Positions 12,251 through 24,806 of a stretch of 64,000 nt of DNA are shown here, piece by piece. Each line of letters begins with the position of its first letter. The first letter of the stretch is position 1. The stretch is taken from the NCBI GenBank assembly GCA_037577475.1, contig CM075190.1, forward strand, positions 2,026,501 through 2,090,500, read 5' to 3'. The notes under the pieces are model-generated. The model did not search any database, was not told where the DNA came from, and saw nothing but the letters and a program-made list of their open reading frames with translations. The position numbers and the translations under genes were made by a program. This stretch comes from Chaunax sp. Z400. Lineage: Eukaryota; Chordata; Actinopteri; Lophiiformes; Chaunacidae.

Positions 12251-12440
12251 GGACTGTCCTCATTGGTTCACAGACTGACAATATGTTTTGTTCATTTCTC
12301 CTAATATCTGCTTTGCTATAAGTTGAGCTTTAACTTTGTAAAGTCCTGGTTGTTATGAGTCTCAGGTTTCATTCACTAACTGAGGCTCCTCTCTGAAACA
12401 GGTGTTTTATAATAAACCTGTGATTGTTCTCTCTGATCCA

Positions 12441-12551
12441 TTATTATTATTATTATTATTATCATTGTTATTATTATTATTACAATTATTATTATTATGA
12501 TTACTATTATTATTATTATTATTATTATTACTATTATTATTATTATTATTA
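12441..12551. repeat. ATT microsatellite, left of Rex3
   Basis: An imperfect (TTA)n tract. The same kind of tract resumes at 15482 on the other side of the Rex3 element. Confidence 0.9.
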
Positions 12552-15481
12552 CTCTCCTCCATGAATCGCCACCTTATCGTGGTGGAGGGGTTTGAGTGCC
12601 TGAATGATTCTAGGAGCTGTGTTGTCCGGGGGCAATTTGCCCCATTGATAGGGTCTCCCATGGCAAATTGGTCCTAGGTAACAGGCCAGACCAAGAGCGG
12701 TTCATTGTACCCTTATGAAGGAGAAAAACAGGATTCAGATTACTTCGCCCGGATCGAGGATACTGGGGCCCCACCCTGGAGCCAGGCCTGGGGGAGGGGC
12801 TCGTCGGCAAACGCCTGGTGGTCGGGTCTTGGTCGGGCCTGGTGGTCCGTCCTCCAGTGGACCCACCACCCGCAGGAGGAATCGTAGGGGTCCGGTGCAA
12901 TGTGGATCGGGTGGCAGATAAAGGCGGGGGCCCTGCCGGACCAATCCCCAGCTGCCAAAACTGGCTTTGGGGACATGGAATGTCACCTCTCTTGCGGGGA
13001 AAGAACCAGAGCTGGTGCGTGAGGTTGAGAGATACCGGCTAGATATAGCCGGTCTTACCTCAACACATGGCACGGGTTCTGGAACCAAGCTCCTTGAGAG
13101 GGGTTGGACTTTCTTCCAAGCTAGAGTTGCCCATGGTGAGAGGCGTTGAGCAGGTGTGGGTCTACTCGTAGGCCCCCGGCTCGGTGCCTGTACGTTGGGG
13201 TTTTCTCCAGTGAACGAGAGGGTTGCTTCCCTGCACCTTTGGGTTGGGGGACGGGCTCTGACTGTTGTTTGTGCTTATGCACCAAACGGCAGTCAGTCTA
13301 TAAGTGCACTTGGCACCAGGACACCCTACGTCGTACGTCGATGATCGACTTTATAGTTGTATCATCAGACCTACGACCATATGTTCTGGACACACAGGTA
13401 AAGAGAGGTGCTGAACCTTCAACTGATCACCACCTGGTGGTGAGTTGGATCCGATGGCGGGGGAGGATGCCAGACAGGCCTGGTGCACCCAAATGTACAG
13501 TGAGGGTGTGCTGGGAGCATTTGGCAGAGGCCCCTGTCCGGGAGATCTTCAACTCTCACTTCCGGCAGAACTTCAACTGCATTCCAAGGGAGGCTGGGAA
13601 CATTGAGTCTGAATGGACTGTGTTCCGTGCCTCCATTGTTGAGGCGGCTGCCTGGAGCTGTGGCCGTTGTGGGTGCCTGTCGTGGCAGTAATCCCAGGAC
13701 CCGGTGGTGGACACCAGCGGTTAGGGATGCCGTCAAGCTGAAGGAGTCCCACTGGGCATGCTTAGCGTGTGGAACTCCTGAAGCTGACAGGTATCGACGG
13801 GTCAAGCGGAGTGCAGCTTCGGCAGTCGCTGAAGCAAAAACTCGGGTGTGGGAGAAGTTTGGTGAGGCCATGGAGCATGACTTTCGGACAGCCTCAAAGA
13901 GATTCTAGCAAACCATCAGACGACTCAGGGGGGGGGAAGCAGTGCTCTGTTCGTACTGTGTACAGTGGGGATGGTTTGCTGCTGACCTCAACTGGGGATA
14001 TAGTCGGGAGGTGGAAGGAGTACTTTGCGGTTCTCCTCAATCCCACTAACACATCCTCCATGGAGGAGGCAGAGACGGGGGACTCAGAGGGGGACTCATC
14101 CATCACAGGGGCTGAGTTCACTGAGGTAGTTAATAAACTCCTCTCTGGCAAGGCCCCCACACAACTATGTGGGGGATCACACTTCTCAGCCTCCCTGGGA
14201 AGGTCTATGCCAAGGTACTGGAGAGGAGAGTCCGTCCGTCCGTCGAATCTCAGATTCAGGAGGAACAATGCGGTTTTCGTCCTGGTCGTGGAACGCTGGA
14301 TCAGCTCTTCACTCACACTAGAGTGCTGGAGGGTGCATGGGAGTTTGCCCAACCAGTCTACATGTGCTTTGTGGACTTGGAAAAGGCATACGACCGTGTC
14401 CCTCATTGTGCTCTGTGGGGGGTGCTCCGGAACATGGGGTATTGGGCCATTGGTCCCCATTACGGGCCATTCGGTCCCTGTATGACCGGAGCAAGAGTTT
14501 GGTTCGCATTGCCAGCAAGTCAGACTTGTTTCCGATGAGAGTTGGACTCCGTCAGGGCTGCCCTTTGTCACTGATTCTGTTCATAATCTTTATGGACAGA
14601 ATTTCTAGGCACAGCCAGGTGACGGAGGGTGTCCGGTTTGGTGGACTCAGGATCGCTTCTCTGCTTTTTGCAGACGATGTGGTCCTGTTTGCTCCATCAT
14701 GCCGTGACCTCCAGCTGTCATTGGGACAGTTTGCAGCTGAGTGTGAAACGGCTGGGATGAGAATCAGCACCTCCAAGTCTGAGGCCATGGTTCTCAATCG
14801 GAAAAGGGTGGATTGCTCACTCCAGGTCAGGGATGAGTTGCTGCCCCAAGTGGAGGAGTTCAAGTACCTCGGGGTCTTGTTCACGAGTGAAGGAAGAATG
14901 GAACTGGAGATTGATAGACAGATTGGGGCAGCATCTGCAGTGATGCGGACTCTGTATCGGTCTGTAGTGGTGAAAAGGGAGCTAAGCTACAAGGCAAAGC
15001 TCTCGATTTACCGGTCAAGCTACGTTCCTACCTTCACCTATGGTCATGAGCTCTGGGTAATGACCCAAAGAACAAGATTGCGGATACAAGCGGCCGAAAT
15101 GAGCTTCCTCCGTAGGGTGTCTGGGCTCACCCTTAGAGAGGGTGAGGAGCTCATTCATTCGGGAGGGGCTCAGAGTGGAGCCGCTGCTCCTCCACATTGA
15201 GAGGAGTCAGCTGAGGTGGTTCGGGCATTTTGTAAGGATGCCCCCCGGACGCCTCCCTGGGGAGGTATTTTGGGCATGTCCCACTGGGAGGAGACCCCGG
15301 GGTAGACCCAGGACATGTTGGAGGTATTATATCTCTCGGCTGGCTTGGGAAGGCCTCGGTGTACCCTCAGAAGAGCTGGAGGAGGTGGCTGGGGAGAGGG
15401 AGGTTTGGGCTTCTCTGCTGAGACTGCTGCCCCGCGACCCGGACTCGGATAAGCGGAAGAAAATGGATGGATGGAAGGAGG
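12552..15481 (+). mobile_element. Rex3-type LINE, decayed
   Basis: A plus-strand element beginning CTCCTCCATGAATCGCCACC with CTTATCGTGGTGGAGGGG, ending in GAAAATGGATGGATGG, the GATG-type tail of Rex3 elements (RTE clade). Endonuclease start GTWNVTSLAGKEPELVREVE is at about 12965-13025, polymerase palm at about 14170-14760 with FADD at about 14666-14680, and the C-terminal end ESEELEEV-like region at about 15365-15400. It is a pseudoelement: a TGA near 13147, a large deletion in the endonuclease (about 13310-13340), and several frameshifts between 13690 and 14170. It sits inside an ATT microsatellite. Confidence 0.8.
14167..15470 (+). pseudogene. Rex3 reverse transcriptase and C-terminal region (frameshifted)
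   Basis: Two overlapping frames together cover the polymerase: the first (14167-14400) has YAKVLERRVRPSVE, QCGFRPGRGTLDQLF and CFVDLEKAYDRVP (catalytic Asp); the second (14530-15170) has VGLRQGCPLS, LLFADDVVLFAPS (catalytic pair), EEFKYLGVLFTSEGRMELEI and YGHELWVMTQRTRLRIQAAE. A further frame from about 15160 has RWFGHFVRMPPGRLPGEVFW. The frame changes near 14430-14530 and 15160 show it cannot make one protein. RTE-clade assignment is from family knowledge. Confidence 0.75.
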
Positions 15482-15712
15482 GATTATTATTACTATTATT
15501 ATTTTTATTATTATTATTACTACTACTATTATTATTATTACTACTACTATTATTGTTATTACTAGTATTATTATTATTATTATTATTACTACTATTATTA
15601 TTATTACTACTATTATTATTATTATTATTATTACTATTATTATTACTACTATTATTACTATTATTATTATTATTATTATTATTACTATTACTATTATCAT
15701 TATTATTATTAC
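15482..15712. repeat. ATT/ACT microsatellite, right of Rex3
   Basis: About 230 bp of imperfect TTA/CTA trinucleotides. It produces long homopolymer-like open frames (poly-Leu, poly-Ile, poly-Asn) on both strands, which are not genes. Confidence 0.95.
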
Positions 15713-16540
15713 GCACTACTATAGATCACCAGACTAATTTGTTTGCCTCTGAAGGCAACATTATGGAGCTAAATGAATGAAAGGGGTTGAATACTTCTGC
15801 AAACAACAAGATGAGTTTTTCATTTTCTTACAATATGTTGTGGGTTAAACTCATGTCACTAACTATTAATTCATTAAAAATATCATTGTGGTAAATTAAA
15901 GTATCAAATGTTGAAAACTATTAATGTTTAATTGTTATCCAGTAAAATGAGAAATTTAATTGGACACTTAACACATTTAACACTTTTTCAAGGCACAATA
16001 TGCATGTCACATTCTCATTAGGGGCTGAGCCCCCCTAAAGGTCTGACCCTAGAAATGCCCCTGTCTCTGACTTTGTCTCATTTGAAAAAGACAGTGGAAG
16101 GTCCAGGACGAGATCAGCTGTCATGTTAACAGGGAAGGTAAATGATTGGTTATTGTCATGTTAATCCTTCTTTACAAAAGAATGTACATGTGAACTCTGG
16201 TTTGTAGAAGTATCCAAAAACATTTATTCAGTTTCAACCATTATTCAAACTCATAATTCTGAACCAGGTATCATTACTGTAAAAACAAAATGGATGGAGA
16301 AATAACCTACAACCAGGACTAAATACTACACAGATAGAAATGATGTAAAACCTCTGTGTGTTTATCACAAAGGAGATACTCCCAGCACTGAAACATGCCT
16401 TGTCTCCATGTGTGCTGCTGTTCATGTGTCTCCGTCTCCTAACAGCCGCCACACCACTGGTTTATTTAGAGAGGTGCAGGAGAGATTAGACAGGTTTCAC
16501 CCTGTCTAACTAAACATCATCCATCACACACAGGCTCAAC
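15713..16540. other. non-coding, nothing firm
   Basis: AT-rich, no exon seen. GGGGTTGAATACTTCTGCAA at about 15783 resembles the end of a Tc1-type transposon, but no partner end is found. Confidence 0.4.
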
Positions 16541-16546
16541 AGCTCG

Positions 16547-16548
<2 letters not shown>

Positions 16549-16639
<91 letters not shown>
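16549..16639. repeat. CA microsatellite
   Basis: An uninterrupted (CA)n tract of about 90 bp. Confidence 0.97.
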
Positions 16640-16640
<1 letters not shown>

Positions 16641-16854
16641 AGCAGGGCTTACATGAAAACCTCTGTTGCATTTTCTATTTTCATTTTAAGAAAACGAGGC
16701 TTTGATGATCTCTTATAAGAAGTAAAGTTTCTCCATCAGCGATAAATTCTGTTTCCACTCTCAGTTACACACAGTGAGCTACCAGGTCAGTTTGCAGCAC
16801 TACAGCAATCCTTTGTCACACTACCATACATTGAAATGATCTACACAGCCTGTT

Positions 16855-16950
16855 TGAGACGGGGCTGTTGCACATCTGCTGCACCTCCCTGTATAAAAGT
16901 TAAGAAGGCAGAATGAGGGGTCATTTTTGCTGTAGTACTGGCGTCTGTTT
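16855..16950 (+). repeat. dispersed repeat, copy 2 of 3 (short)
   Basis: CTCCCTGTATAAAAGTTAAG and GGCAGAATGAGGGGTCATTT parallel the landmarks of the copies at 9955 and 37782. Diverged and truncated. Confidence 0.4.
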
Positions 16951-17019
16951 TATACTTATTTAAGTATAAAATATATAGGTATAAAATAAAATACATAAAT
17001 AAAATAAATAAAAGTTTAA

Positions 17020-17085
17020 AAGGAGTTTAAACCTGTTTAAAAAGAGTTTAAACCCATTTAAAAGGAGTTTAAACTCATTGTTAAT
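17020..17085. repeat. short GAGTTTAAAC tandem repeat
   Basis: Three to four imperfect units of about 20 bp with the core AAAAGGAGTTTAAAC. Confidence 0.7.
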
Positions 17086-17357
17086 GAGGACAGGCCTGGG
17101 CTGTGTTGGAACAATTAGCAGCTAATTCAAGGCTCTGCTGGAGGTCGTCTGTGACCCCCGTACGTGTGTTTTTGTGAGTCCTACACTACTGGCTCTTGTC
17201 GGCTCTTCTTGATGGCTTTTTGGTTGATTGAGTCTGTTTAATCAGTGATGGATCTGTTGCTAAAGAAATCACTGATTGATTGTTCAGAAAAACATGGATT
17301 ATAGCACGAGAAAAGAAATGAAGGGAGGTCAAGAGGATACAAACAGAAGGCTCTACT

Positions 17358-17416
17358 CGATCACTCCCATACGATCACTCCCATACAATCACTCCCATAC
17401 GATCACTCCCATACGA
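17358..17416. repeat. short tandem repeat, about 15-bp unit, four copies
   Basis: Four near-identical copies of a unit containing GATCACTCCCATAC. Confidence 0.9.
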
Positions 17417-17929
17417 CATGGCCTTGTGGAATAAGCAAAGAAGACCAACTGAAGCATCTAAGAGACAACATTGGTCGACAAATGCTGCTTGGTTCTAACA
17501 ACAGTCTGTACATCTGCAGGCCTAGGGCTTCTGGTTTCCCTTTCTGACTGCTGAATACAGACTACCACCACCTGCTGGTTTGGAGACATATTTCCTGTCA
17601 TGCGGCGCATAACATTCATGCTGGTTGGTTTTGGCTGAAGCCTCTGCTATGTGTACAAGTCACAGGCAACTGAAGAGTCAGTCTTTGTTTGAGCCAAGTC
17701 TTTCATGTCAGTTTAGTGACCACCATTACACCCTTGACCTCTGCACACCACAGAAACAACATACTCTACATATTTTACTTTGACATTGTCTGCAGCAGCC
17801 ATGAACGACATCGGTCTTTGACAGTGATAAAGTGAGCAATATCTTCTGGACTGTGAAGGACACTTTGAGCAAAACATGTGACCCAACTCAAAAAACAACG
17901 TTTTAGGGCTGTAGTTCTGCCGGCACAAA

Positions 17930-20900
17930 GTGGGTGTTTAAATGAGGTGTGGTCAGGTCTTAAAATGAGGTGTGGTTAGGTCTTAAATAATGTGTGGTTA
18001 GGTGTTAAATGAGGTGTGGTCAGGTGTTAAATTAGGTGTGGTCAGGTGTTAAATGAGGTATGGTCAGGTGTTAAAATGAGTTTTGGTCAGGTGTTAAATG
18101 AGGTGTGGTCAGGTGTTTAATGAGGTGTGATCAGGGGTTAAATGAGGTGTGATCAGGTGTAAAATGAGGTGTGGTCAGGTGTTAAATGAGGTGTGGTCAG
18201 GAGTTAAATCAGGTGTGGTCAGGTGTTTAAATGAGGTGTGGTCAGGTGTTAAATGAGGTGTGGTCAGGTGTAAAATGAGGTGTGGTCGGGTGTTAAATGA
18301 GGTGTGGTCAGGTGTTAAAATGAGCTGTGGTCAGGTGTTATAATGAGGTGTGGTCAGGTGATTTTATGAGGTGTGGTCAGGTGTTAAAATGAGGTGTGGT
18401 CAGGAGTTAAATGAGGTGTGATCAGATGTTGAAATGAGGTGTGGTCATGGTCAGGTGATTAAATGAGGTGTGGTCAGGTGATTTTATGAGGTGTGGTCAG
18501 GTGTGAAAAGAGGTGTGGTCAGGTGTTAAATGAGGTGTGCTCATATGTTAAAAATGAGGTGTGGTCATGTGTTAAATGAGGTGTGGTCAGTTGGTTAAAT
18601 GAGGTGTGGTCAGGTGATTTTATGAGGTGTGGTCAGGTGTTAAATGAGGTGTGGTCAGGTGTTAAATGAGGTGTGCTCATATGTTAAAAATGAGGTGTGG
18701 TCATGTGTTAAATGAGGTGTGGTCATATGTTAAATGAGGTGTAGTCAGGTGTTAAATGAGGTGTGGTCAGGTGTTAAATGAGGTGTGGCCAGGTGTAAAA
18801 TGAGGTGTGGTCAGTGTTAAATGAGGTGTGGTCAGGTGTTAAATTAGGTGTGGTCAGGTGTTAAATGAGATGTGGTCAGGTGTTAAATGAGGTGTGATCA
18901 GGTGTTAAATGAGGTGTGGTCAGGTGTTTAACTGAGGTGTGATCAGGTGTTAAATGAGGTGTGGTCAGATGTTAAAATGAGGTATGATCGTGGTCAGGTG
19001 ATTAAATGAGGTGTGGTCAGGTATTTGAATGAGGTGTGGTCAGGTGTTAAATGAGGTTTGGTCAGATGTTAAATGAGGTGTGGTCAGGTGTTTAAATGAG
19101 GTGTGGTCAGGTATTAAATGAGATGTGATCGGCTGTTAAATGAGGTGTGATCAGCTGTTAAATGAGGTGTGATCAGGTGTAAAATGAGGTGTGGTCAGGT
19201 GTTAAATGAGGTGTGGTCAGATGTTGAAATGAGGTGTGGTCAGGTGTTATAATGAGGTGTGGTCAGGAGTTAAATGAGGTGTGGTCAGATGTTAAAATGA
19301 GGTGTGGTCGTGGTCAGGTGTTATAATGAGGTGTGGTCAGGAGTTAAATGAGGTGTGGTCAGATGTTAAAATGAGGTGTGGTCGTGGTCAGGTGATTAAA
19401 TGAGGTGTGATCAGGTGAGTTTATGTGTGGTCAGGTGTTAAAAGAGGTGTGGTCAGGTGTTCAATGAGGTGTGCTCATATGTTAAAAATGAGGTGTGGTC
19501 ATGTGTTAAATGAGGTGTGGTCAGGTGTTAAATGAGGTGTGGTCAGGTGTAAAATGAGGTGTGTTAGTTGATTTAATGAGGTGTGGTCAGGTGATTATAT
19601 GAGGTGTGGTCAGGTGTTATAATGAGGTGTGGTCAGGTGTTGAATGAGGTGTGGTCAGGAGTTAAATGAGGTGTGGTCAGGTGTTAAATGAGGTGTGATC
19701 GTGGTGGGGTGTTAATGAGGTGTGGTCAGCTGATAAATGAGGTGTGGTCAGGTGATTTAATGAGGTGTGGTCAGCTGTTGAATGAGGTGTGGTCAGGAGT
19801 TGAATGAGGTGTGGTCAGTGTTAAATGAGGTGTGGTCAGGTGTTAAATGAGGTGTGGTCAGGTGTTAAAATGAGGTGTGGTCGTGGTCAGGTGATTAAAT
19901 GAGGTGTGGTCAGGTGTAAAATGAGGTGTGGTCAGGTGTTAAATGAGGTTTGGTCAGGTGTTAAAACGAGGTGTGGTCAGGTGTTAAAATGAGGTGTGGT
20001 CGTGGTCAGGTGATTAAATGAGGTGTGGTCAGGTGTAAAATGATGTCTGGTCAGGTGTTAAATGAGGTGTGGTCAGGTGTTAAATGAGGTGTGGTCAGAT
20101 GTTAAAATGAGGTGTGATCATGGTCAGGTGATTAAATGAGGTGTGGTCAGGTGATTTTATGAGGTGTGGTCAGGTGTTAAAATGAAGTGTGGTCAGGTGT
20201 TATAATGAGGTGTGGTCAGGAGTTAAATGAGGTGTGGTCAGATGTTAAAATGAAGTGTGGTCGTGGTCAGGTGATTAAATGAGGTGTGGTCAGGTGATTT
20301 TATGAGGTGTGGTCAGGTGTTAAAAGAGGTGTGGTCAGGTGTTAAATGAGGTGTGCTCATATGTTAAAAATGAGGTGTGGTCATGTGTTAAATGAGGTGT
20401 GGTCAGTTTATTAAATGAGGTATGGTCGGGTGATTTTGTGAGGTCTGGTCAGGTGTTAAATGAGGTGTGGTCAGGTGTAAAATGAGGTGTGTCAGTTGAT
20501 TAAATGAGGTGTGGTCAGGTGATTATATGAGGTGTGGTCAGGTGTTATAATGAGGTGTGGTCAGGTGTTGAATGAGGTGTGGTCAGGAGTTAAATGAGGT
20601 GTGGTCAGGTGTTAAATGAGGTGTGATCCTGGTCAGGTGTAAAATGAGGTGTGGTCAGGTGTTAAATGAGGTGTGGTCAGGTGTTAAATGAGGTGTGGTC
20701 AGATGTTAAAAATGAGGTGTGGTCTTTTTTAAATGAGGTGTGGTCAGTGTTAAATGAGGTGTGGTCACTGTTAAATGAGGTGTGGTAAGGTGTTAAATGA
20801 GGTGTGGTCAGGTGTTAAAATGAGGTGTGGTCGTGGTCAGGTGATTAAATGAGGTGTGGTCAGGTGGAAAATGATGTGTGGTCAGGTGTTAAATGAGGTT

Positions 20901-23900
20901 TGGTCAGGTGTTAAATGAGGTGTGGTCAGGTGTTAAAATGAGGTGTGGTCATGGTCAGGTGATTAAATGAGGTGTGGTCAGGTGAAAAATTATGTGTGGT
21001 CAGGTGTTAAATGAGGTGTGGTCAGGTGTTAAATGAGGTGTGGTCAGATTTTAATATGAGGTGTGATCATGGTCAGGTGATTAAATGAGGTGTGGTCAGG
21101 TGATTTTATGAGGTGTGGTCAGGTGATTTTATGAGGTGTGGTCAGGTGTTATAATGAGGTGTGGTCAGGAGTTAGATGAGGTGTGGTCAGATGTTAGAAT
21201 GAGGTGTGGTTGTGGTCAGGTGATTAAATGAGGTGTGGTCAGGTGTAAAATGATGTGTGGTCAGGTGTTAAATGAGGTGTGCTCAGGTGTTAAATGAGGT
21301 GTGGTCAGGTGTAAAATGAGGTGTGGTCAGTTGATTAAATGAGGTGTGGTCAGGAGATTTTATGAGGTGTGGTCAGGTGTTATAATGAGGTGTGGTCAGG
21401 TGTTGAATGAGGTGTGGTCAGGTGTTAAATGAGGTGTGCTCAGGTGTTAAATGAGGTGTGGTCAGGTGTAAAATGAGATGTGGTCAGGTGATTAAATGAG
21501 GTGTGGTCAGGAGATTTTATGAGGTGTGGCCAGGTCTTATAATGAGGTGTGGTCAGGTGTAAAATGATGTGTGGTCAGGTGTTAAATGAGGTGTGCTCAG
21601 GTGTTAAATGAGGTGTGGTCAGGTGTAAAATGAGATGTGGTCAGGTGATTTAATGAGGTGTGGTCAGGTGATTTAATGAGGTGTGGTCAGGTGTTAAATG
21701 AGGTGTGGTCAGATGTTAAAAATGAGGTGTGGTCATGTGTTAAATGAGGTGTTGTCAGGTGTTAAATGAGGTGTGGGCAGGTGTTGAATGAGGTGTGGTC
21801 AGGAGTTAAATGAGGTGTGGTCAGGTGTTAAATGAGGTGTGATCGTGGTGGGGTGTTAATGAGGTGTGGTCAGCTGATAAATGAGGTGTGGTCAGGTGAT
21901 TTAATGAGGTGTGGTCAGGTGTTAAATGAGGTGTGGTCAGGTGTTAAAATGAGGTGTGGTCGTGGTCAGGTGATTAAATGAGGTGTGGTCAGGTGATTTT
22001 ATGATGTGTAGTCAGGTGTTAAAAGAGGTGTGGTCAGGTTTTCAATGAGGTGTGCTCATATGTTAAAAATGAGGTGTGGTCATGTGTTAAATGAGGTGTG
22101 GTCAGGTGTTAAATGAGGTGTGGTCAGGTGTAAAATGAGGTGTGTTAGTCGATTTAATGAGGTGTGGTCAGGTGATTTTATGAGGTGTGGTCAGGTGTTA
22201 TAATGAGGTGTGGTCAGGTGTTGAATGAGGTGTGGTCAGGAGTTAAATGAGGTGTGGTCAGGTGTTAAATGAGGTGTGATCGTGGTGGGGTGTTAATGAG
22301 GTGTGGTCAGCTGATAAATGAGGTGTGCTCAGGTGATTTAATGAGGTGTGGTCAGGTGTTAAATGAGGTGTGGTCAGGTGTTAAAATGAGGTGTGGTCGT
22401 GGTCAGGTGATTAAATGAGGTGTGGTCAGGTGATTTTATGATGTGTGGTCAGGTGTTAAAAGAGGTGTGGTCAGGTGTTCAATGAGGTGTGCTCATATGT
22501 TAAAAATGAGGTGTGGTCATGTGTTAAATGAGGTGTGGTCATGTGTTAAATGAGGTGTGGTCAGGTGTAAAATGAGGTGTGTTAGTTGATTTAATGAGGT
22601 GTGGTCAGGTGATTTTATGAGGTGTGGTCAGGTGTTATAATGAGGTGTGGTCAGCTGTTGAATGAGGTGTGGTCAGGAGTTGAATGAGGTGTGGTCAGCT
22701 GATAAATGAGGTGTGGTCAGGTGATTTAATGAGGTGTGGTCAGGTGTTAAAAGAGGTGTGGTCAGGTGTTAAATGAGGTGTGCTCATATGTTAAAAATGA
22801 GGTGTGGTCATGTGTTAAATGAGGTGTGGTCAGTTTATTAAATGAGGTGTGGTCGGGTGATTTTATGAGGTCTGGTCAGGTGTTAAATGAGGTGTGGTCA
22901 GGTGTAAAATGAGGTGTGTCAGTTGATTAAATGAGGTGTGGTCAGGTGATTATATGAGGTGTGGTCCGGTGTTATAATGAGGTGTGGTCAGGTGTTGAAT
23001 GAGGTGTGGTCAGGAGTTAAATGAGGTGTGGTCAGGTGTTAAATGAGGTGTGATCCTGGTCAGGTGTAAAATGAGGTGTGGTCAGCTGATAAATGAGGTG
23101 TGGTCAGGTGATTTAATGAGGTGTGGTCAGGTGTTAAATGAGGTGTGGTCAGGTGTTAAATGAGGTGTGGTCAGATGTTAAAAATGAGGTGTGGTCATTT
23201 GTTAAATGAGGTGTGGTCAGTGTTAAATGAGGTGTGGTCACTGTTAAATGAGGTGTGGTCAGGTGTTAAATGAGGTGTGGTCAGGTGTTAAAATGAGGTG
23301 TGGTCGTGGTCAGGTGATTAAATGAGGTGTGGTCAGGTGTAAAATGATGTGTGGTCAGGTGTTAAATGAGGTTTGGTCAGGTGTTAAATGAGGTGTGGTC
23401 AGGTGTTAAAATGAGGTGTCGTCATGGTCAGGTGATTAAATGAGGTGTGGTCAGGTGTAAAATTATGTGTGGTCAGGTGTTAAATGAGGTGTGGTCAGGT
23501 GTTAAATGAGGTGTGGTCAGATTTTAAAATGAGGTGTGATCATGGTCAGGTGATTAAATGAGGTGTGGTCAGGTGATTTTATGAGGTGTGGTCAGGTGAT
23601 TTTATGAGGTGTGGTCAGGTGTTATAATGAGGTGTGGTCAGGTGTTGAATGAGGTGTGGTCAGGAGTTAGATGAGGTGTGGTCAGATGTTAGAATGAGGT
23701 GTGGTTGTGGTCAGGTGATTAAATGAGGTGTGGTCAGGTGTAAAATGATGTGTGGTCAGGTGTTAAATGAGGTGTGCTCAGGTGTTAAATGAGGTGTGGT
23801 CAGGTGTAAAATGAGGTGTGGTCAGTTGATTAAATGAGGTGTGGTCAGGAGATTTTATGAGGTGTGGTCAGGTGTTATAATGAGGTGTGGTCAGGTGTTG

Positions 23901-24472
23901 AATGAGGTGTGGTCAGGTGTTAAATGAGGTGTGCTCAGGTGTTAAATGAGGTGTGGTCAGGTGTAAAATGAGATGTGGTCAGGTGATTAAATGAGGTGTG
24001 GTCAGGAGATTTTATGAGGTGTGGTCAGGTCTTATAATGAGGTGTGGTCAGGTGTAAAATGATGTGTGGTCAGGTGTTAAATGAGGTGTGCTCAGGTGTT
24101 AAATGAGGTGTGGTCAGGTGTAAAATGAGATGTGGTCAGGTGATTTAATGAGGTGTGGTCAGGTGATTTAATGAGGTGTGGTCAGGTGTTAAATGAGGTG
24201 TGGTCAGATGTTAAAAATGAGGTGTGGTCATGTGTTAAATGAGGTGTTGTCAGGTGTTAAATGAGGTGTGGTCAGTGTTAAATGAAGTCTGGTCAGTGTT
24301 AAATAAGGTGTGATCAGGTGTTAAATAAGGTGTGGTCAGGTGTTAAATGAGGTGTGGTCAGGTGTTAAATGAGGTCTGGTCAGGTGTTAAAATGAGTAAT
24401 TGTCAGGTGTTAAATGAGGCGTGGTCAGGTGTTAAATGAGGTGTGGTCAGTGTTAAATGAGGTGTGGTCAAC
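17930..24472. repeat. large 22-bp minisatellite, array 1
   Basis: About 6.5 kb of direct repeats with a modal unit of about 22 bp built around GAGGTGTGGTCAGGTGTT plus AAAT; roughly 290 units by length. Variants include GATC for GGTC, AGGAGTT for AGGTGTT, GTGATTTTAT, an inserted GTCGTGGTCAG and CTCATATGTTAAAA. Blocks of variants recur in the same order, showing higher-order duplication (for example about 20320-21770 resembles 22748-24260, and a block of about 430 bp starting near 21840 recurs near 22268). A second locus with the same unit is at 60376-61470. It may lie in tgfb2 intron 1 (inference). No protein, RNA gene or transposon is seen inside. Confidence 0.97.
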
Positions 24473-24806
24473 AGCATTGTTTGAGCATTGCTATCTTTAG
24501 GCAGCAGAAAGTGATTTGAACCATTGACCAACGACAACCTCTAAAGTCAAAGCTGCAGTATTTTTACTATTTAAAGGACAGATTATATGCACGTACAGAG
24601 TGATCCGCTCTGACATTCTGACTCAAATTTTGATCCACCTATCACCAAACACAAAAAAATAGTTTATCCAATTTGGAAACTCCCACCACCATGGACATTT
24701 CACTGCAGCTCTACTCTGGTGCCTCAGGAGGATGCACTGATTAAACAATTTCACTGTGAACCTGGACTGTATGTCCAACTGTTGGATGTGCAGAAGAACA
24801 CAGAAC
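24473..24806. repeat. downstream flank shared with array 2
   Basis: The sequence after the array (AGCATTGTTTGAGCATTGCT, AGTGATTTGAACCATTGACC, CCTCTAAAGTC, ending near GTGAACCTGGACTG) is a diverged copy of the sequence after array 2 (61471-61835). Similarity by eye covers about 330 bp with small gaps. The shared flank implies duplication or transposition of array plus flank, not independent origin. Confidence 0.8.

Noticed and set aside
12705..13088. Several GC-rich open frames of 60-117 codons
   Set aside because: They are frames within the 5' part of the Rex3 element and its antisense strand.
15142..15780. Long Leu-rich, Ile-rich and Asn-rich open frames on both strands
   Set aside because: They come from the ATT microsatellite; the composition is a direct product of the repeat.
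17930..24472. Tandem array considered as CRISPR
   Set aside because: No spacers of regular length, no cas genes, and the DNA is vertebrate; it is a minisatellite.
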